Virus record (IMG/VR): IMGVR_UViG_3300027142_000023
Span: 1-33,444 of that record
From: a virus
Direction: 5' to 3' (one strand)
DNA: 33,444 nt
A program made the translations under genes and the position numbers. This document shows positions 30,726 to 33,444 of the stretch, in pieces (position 1 is the first letter of the stretch; the number at the start of each line of letters is the position of its first letter). The notes under the pieces are model-generated. The model was not told where the DNA came from and searched no databases. It saw only the letters and a list, made by a program, of their open reading frames with translations.

Positions 30726-31310
30726 ATGAAAACATTTAAACAGTTTTGTATCGAAGCATACCAAATACAAGAACTTTTTGGGTTTGGTGAAACCCCAAAA
30801 CCAAAACCTTCCAATAAAGTTTTAGCTTATAAGAATTATCAATCAGGTGTTTTGGATAAAGATACTGGTAAATTCACTCAAAGAACACATAGTGATGAGG
30901 AGCAACAAAGATATGGATGGAAACCAGTAAAGGTAAGTTCTTATAGTAAAGCAGATACACCAGGGCCAAAAACTGCTAGTGGGCACAAATTTGATGATAA
31001 TCAGAGATTAGTTGCTGTTCCTTATAAGTACAAAGAGAAGGAAGTACCAAAAGGAGTGTGGAAAGGTACTCCATCTACACCTTTTGGTACTAAAATGGAC
31101 CTCACAACAAAACCTATGGGAACAGCAACAAAGGTTGTTAAAACTTCAGTTCAAGATACTGGTAATTTTGGAAGAGCAGGAGATACTAATAAAGAAGTTA
31201 AGATGGATTTGAGTTTGAGAACAGCAAAAGATTTAGCACCAGTCTCTACAGCAAATGAATTTGGAAAAAGAATGGTATATGCTAAGGTTTCACCATCTGC
31301 GAGTAAATAA
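30726..31310 (+). CDS. RlpA/3D-like barrel protein with capsid-targeting-like N-terminus
   Basis: 194 residues from ATG 30726, 2 nt after the previous stop. The N-terminus MKTFKQFCIEAYQIQELFG is very close to T4 IPIII (MKTYQEFIAEA). The remainder fits a double-psi beta-barrel as in RlpA/3D-domain lytic transglycosylases. The landmarks are VSSYSKADTPGPKTASGHKF (Ala-Ser-Gly at 84-86), TPFGTKMDL (Phe-Gly-Thr from 120), VQDTGNFGRAG (Asp144-Thr-Gly) and VKMDLSLRTAKDLA (Asp161-Leu-Ser). In the family the Asp of DTG or the barrel Asp is catalytic. A virion-packaged peptidoglycan-acting protein is a reasonable but unproven reading. Confidence 0.68.
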   Translation: MKTFKQFCIEAYQIQELFGFGETPKPKPSNKVLAYKNYQSGVLDKDTGKFTQRTHSDEEQQRYGWKPVKVSSYSKADTPGPKTASGHKFDDNQRLVAVPYKYKEKEVPKGVWKGTPSTPFGTKMDLTTKPMGTATKVVKTSVQDTGNFGRAGDTNKEVKMDLSLRTAKDLAPVSTANEFGKRMVYAKVSPSASK

Positions 31311-31314
31311 AAAG

Positions 31315-31322
31315 AATAAATA
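31315..31322 (+). promoter_or_regulatory. Variant late promoter (AATAAATA)
   Basis: One mismatch to the late consensus, 35 nt before the ATG at 31358, in the only spacer of this block lacking a perfect box. Confidence 0.4.
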
Positions 31323-31357
31323 AGTATAGAAAAGTACTTTTTACTACTCCTAAGAAG

Positions 31358-32986
31358 ATGAATAGAAAAGATTTGGACGCCTTGAATGAGTTGTATTTGG
31401 GTGTTTATAGTGGGGAGCAGTTGAATGAAGGTCCACTTACACCAGATCAAATTAAATACAGAAATGAACGTGCTGGATTAGGGGTAGTAAGTAGAGGTGG
31501 TAAATTTGTAGCAACGGGAAAAGTCGATCCAAATTTGACTAGCGATTGGGAATGGATGACCAGTAGTCAAGCAGGCAAAAGGCAACAACTAAGAGCTCAG
31601 AAACTTGCTGCTGACTTGAATAAAAAACAACAAGAAGTAAGAATATCAAGAGCACAAAATGCTGCTATTGCAGCAGCAGATAAGGCAGAAAAAGCAAAAG
31701 CAGCACAATCACAAAGACCAGCAGCAGGTTCAGGTTCAACACCTCCACCAAGACCAGCATCGTCTGCTCCAGTTCTTTCAAAGAAAGACGGAGTAGAAGG
31801 AACAGGAGTTGGTGCTAATTTTAAAGCAAGAGCATTTACTGCCACAGAGAAGTCCCGTTATGCAAGTGTTGCCGCACAAAATGCAGCAAGGAATTCTGCA
31901 TCATCGGCACCAAAACCCCCAACACCAGCAATTGGAAAGTTAGGAAACACTTCATTTGAAAGAAGAACACCAACTTCTGCTGAACTTAAAGCAGCACAAG
32001 GAGAAAGAGCAAGACAAAAATCTGCTGGAGAAAATACTAGTACAAAACAGAATTCAGAAAAGGCACTTCAAGCAGCACAGAAGACCAATCTTCCTACAAC
32101 TGGACCAACTTCTGCAACCCCTGATTTGGGAAGTATAGGTAGAGATCTAGCACGAGCAAACACAGTACAAAATTTGAATAGAGCACCCGCAGGTTCTGCG
32201 GCTGCTAAAGCATTACCAGTAAAACCAGCACCAGCACCTACACCTTCACAGATTGCAGGTGCTTCTCAAGGAATTGAACCAAAACCTATAAATAATACAA
32301 AGACTAAACCAATACAAATGAAACCAGAATCTTACGAATGGCCTTCTGCAAAAACAATTAGAGATATTGCAGGTGCTTATGCTTCAATCTACGAAGCAAA
32401 GAAAAAAGACCAAGACCAAGATGGTGATAATGACTTTGCAGATGTAAGAATTGCAAGAATGATTGCATCTGGAATGTCTAAGGCAGAAGCAATCGCAGCA
32501 GTTAGAAATAAGTCATATAATGAAGAAGTTGAGATTGATGAAGCAACTGCGATGGCTAAGAGAGGTCATGATGAAACCGAAATTCGTAATAAGATTGCAA
32601 AATCAACAGGTGGAGGAGAGGCTGCTGATAGAGCAACTGCATTAGCAGATAGGCAAACTTTTAGAGGTAGTGGATCGGCAAGAGATAGATTTGCAAGAAC
32701 ACAGAGAGGTGATTTCCGTAAGACAACTTCTTCAAATCCTGGTCTTCACGGATATGCTCACCAGTCCAATGACCCTGCCGTAAAAGCAAAGCAGGCAGCA
32801 AGAGGAGCACAAAGAGGTGTTCTGACCCCTAGAGAGAAAAAGCAACTCAATAGAGAGTCATATGAAGCATATGAGTTTGTAGCATCATATCTTCTTGAAA
32901 ATAATTTTGCATCAACAGTTGAAGATGCAAATGCAATTATCAACAATATGAGTGAAGGTTGGTTCAACCAAATTATAGAAGGATAA
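31358..32986 (+). CDS. Putative internal virion protein with EF-hand-like loop
   Basis: 542 residues, Ala/Pro/Ser/Lys-rich. The N-terminus MNRKDLDALNELYLGVYSGE continues QLNEG, a possible gp21-type cleavage site (Leu-Asn-Glu/Gly). A long low-complexity middle (about 90-320) probably lacks fixed structure. ETYEWPSAKTIRDIAGAYAS-like helix residues precede a loop DQDQDGDNDFAD at 351-362, followed by VRIARMIASGMSKAEAIAAV, a module common in cyanophage late proteins. The C-terminus (502-541; YEAYEFVASYLLENNFASTV ... MSEGWFNQIIEG) is the helical module shared with two other late genes here. Function unknown. Confidence 0.75.
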   Translation: MNRKDLDALNELYLGVYSGEQLNEGPLTPDQIKYRNERAGLGVVSRGGKFVATGKVDPNLTSDWEWMTSSQAGKRQQLRAQKLAADLNKKQQEVRISRAQNAAIAAADKAEKAKAAQSQRPAAGSGSTPPPRPASSAPVLSKKDGVEGTGVGANFKARAFTATEKSRYASVAAQNAARNSASSAPKPPTPAIGKLGNTSFERRTPTSAELKAAQGERARQKSAGENTSTKQNSEKALQAAQKTNLPTTGPTSATPDLGSIGRDLARANTVQNLNRAPAGSAAAKALPVKPAPAPTPSQIAGASQGIEPKPINNTKTKPIQMKPESYEWPSAKTIRDIAGAYASIYEAKKKDQDQDGDNDFADVRIARMIASGMSKAEAIAAVRNKSYNEEVEIDEATAMAKRGHDETEIRNKIAKSTGGGEAADRATALADRQTFRGSGSARDRFARTQRGDFRKTTSSNPGLHGYAHQSNDPAVKAKQAARGAQRGVLTPREKKQLNRESYEAYEFVASYLLENNFASTVEDANAIINNMSEGWFNQIIEG

Positions 32987-33009
32987 AACACTTTTATTAT
33001 AATACACCA

Positions 33010-33035
33010 AGCACCTCTTGACAGGTGCTTTTTTT
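33010..33035 (+). terminator. Terminator after the second late block
   Basis: The stem AGCACCT / AGGTGCT (33010-33016 and 33023-33029) with a 6-nt loop is followed by a seven-T run. Confidence 0.9.
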
Positions 33036-33077
33036 ATGACTATAATCACTCTGTTAGGGTTGAAGATAAGTTATATC

Positions 33078-33085
33078 TATAAATA
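33078..33085 (+). promoter_or_regulatory. T4-type late promoter
   Basis: Perfect TATAAATA, 24 nt before the ATG at 33110. Confidence 0.78.
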
Positions 33086-33109
33086 ACTTGAATATTATTA
33101 GGGACCCAG

Positions 33110-33208
33110 ATGAGTTATGAAAACCCTTGGTTATATCAAGGAAAAGTTTTTGAGACAGAAGATATTCAAGAGAATTTTGGATTTGTTTATTTGATAGAAT
33201 TTTTTTAG
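33110..33208 (+). pseudogene. Truncated N-terminus of a GIY-YIG-like phage protein
   Basis: 32 codons: MSYENPWLYQGKVFETEDIQ then ENFGFVYLIEFF and TAG. The segment up to GFVYLIE is, as I recall, the standard start of a T4-like phage family in which a GIY-YIG-type core (NGxKYIGxK) follows at once. Here the frame stops after two Phe codons, exactly where that core should begin. A late promoter and an SD-like AGGGA are intact, so the start is likely genuine. Either an insertion or deletion broke the gene, or its remainder lies beyond the window as with the split genes. Confidence 0.6.
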
Positions 33209-33217
33209 AATCATAAA

Positions 33218-33444
33218 TTATTTAAACTCTTTTCTTTGTAAAATATCAATATTTCTATTTTTTTGGTATATTGAAAGACCAGAAGCAGTAGAAATATATC
33301 CAGTGATTAAACATTCCCATAATTTTAAATTATGATTTATTTTATTTTTTATTGTTTTTAAATTTATAGGATTCCCATCAACATAAAATATTTTATTTTT
33401 TTCAATTAATTCTATATACTTGTTCCAATGAATATCTTTTTCTT
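33218..33444 (-). CDS. C-terminal part of an unknown minus-strand protein
   Basis: The frame is open from the right edge to the stop at 33218-33220, about 74 residues, including HWNKYIELIEKNKIFYVDGN and LKLWECLITGYISTASGLSI. It is very AT-rich. I do not recognise it. It faces the truncated gene, ten bases from its stop. This resembles the gp41 locus, where an antisense HNH gene lies inside the fracture, so a mobile nuclease is one possibility, but no nuclease motif is visible in this part. Confidence 0.5.
   Translation of the reverse strand, partial: EKDIHWNKYIELIEKNKIFYVDGNPINLKTIKNKINHNLKLWECLITGYISTASGLSIYQKNRNIDILQRKEFK

Noticed and set aside
32287-32294. TATAAATA inside the large late gene at the right
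   Set aside because: Mid-gene with no plausible gene start downstream in any frame; likely chance in AT-rich coding DNA.

Overview
The window is a contiguous piece of an AT-rich, T4-like myovirus genome, most like the marine T4-like phages that infect cyanobacteria or SAR11-type hosts. The evidence is the collinear T4 replication core on the + strand: gp47 (cut by the left edge), gp46, gp45, gp44, gp62, regA, gp43, uvsX, gp41, gp61, nrdA, nrdB. It is joined by genes typical of marine T4-likes: an Hsp20 chaperone, MazG, a 2OG-Fe(II) hydroxylase and late structural genes. A DUF3110-like protein, a family best known from cyanobacteria and plastids, lies between gp47 and gp46 and leans toward a cyanophage. 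I see no tRNA, rRNA, CRISPR or photosynthesis gene. The host is inferred, not shown.

Layout: 1-5900 is a tightly packed replication/recombination operon ended by a clear terminator after regA. 5940-7300 holds hsp20, a small protein with a capsid-targeting-like N-terminus, and a GIY-YIG nuclease. 7339-12013 holds two tandem paralogous small proteins, DNA polymerase, UvsX and a hydroxylase. 12025-16127 is the fractured gp41 helicase locus: N-half with a 17-residue N-intein, an inserted late gene, an antisense HNH nuclease, C-half with a 125-residue C-intein, then a GIY-YIG nuclease carrying a divergent copy of the gp41 tail. 16133-17526 has mazG, a small ORF and a PD-(D/E)XK-like nuclease. 17555-22202 is a late/structural block. 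22217-28689 is gp61, then nrdA split by a second, conventionally placed split intein around a GIY-YIG nuclease, then nrdB followed by another GIY-YIG nuclease. 28661-32986 is a second late block of putative internal-capsid proteins. The right edge holds what looks like a third interrupted gene.

How it works together: the replisome genes form overlapping early/middle units, while T4-type late promoters (TATAAATA) sit 18-35 nt before nearly every structural or nuclease gene. Two nuclease genes have the late box in the loop of a long hairpin whose 3' arm covers the start region, an arrangement expected to silence early read-through and allow late translation. Making a working helicase and a working ribonucleotide reductase should require protein trans-splicing. 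In NrdA the joint falls at the catalytic Asn-Leu-Cys motif, in gp41 inside the Walker A loop.

The most interesting material is (i) the two split-intein fractured genes with different architectures, (ii) the gp41-tail duplication left by a nuclease insertion, (iii) the hairpin/late-promoter switches, and (iv) a dispersed family of proteins sharing a T4 internal-protein-like N-terminus, some fused to enzyme-like domains (nucleotidyltransferase, HAD, RlpA-like barrel).
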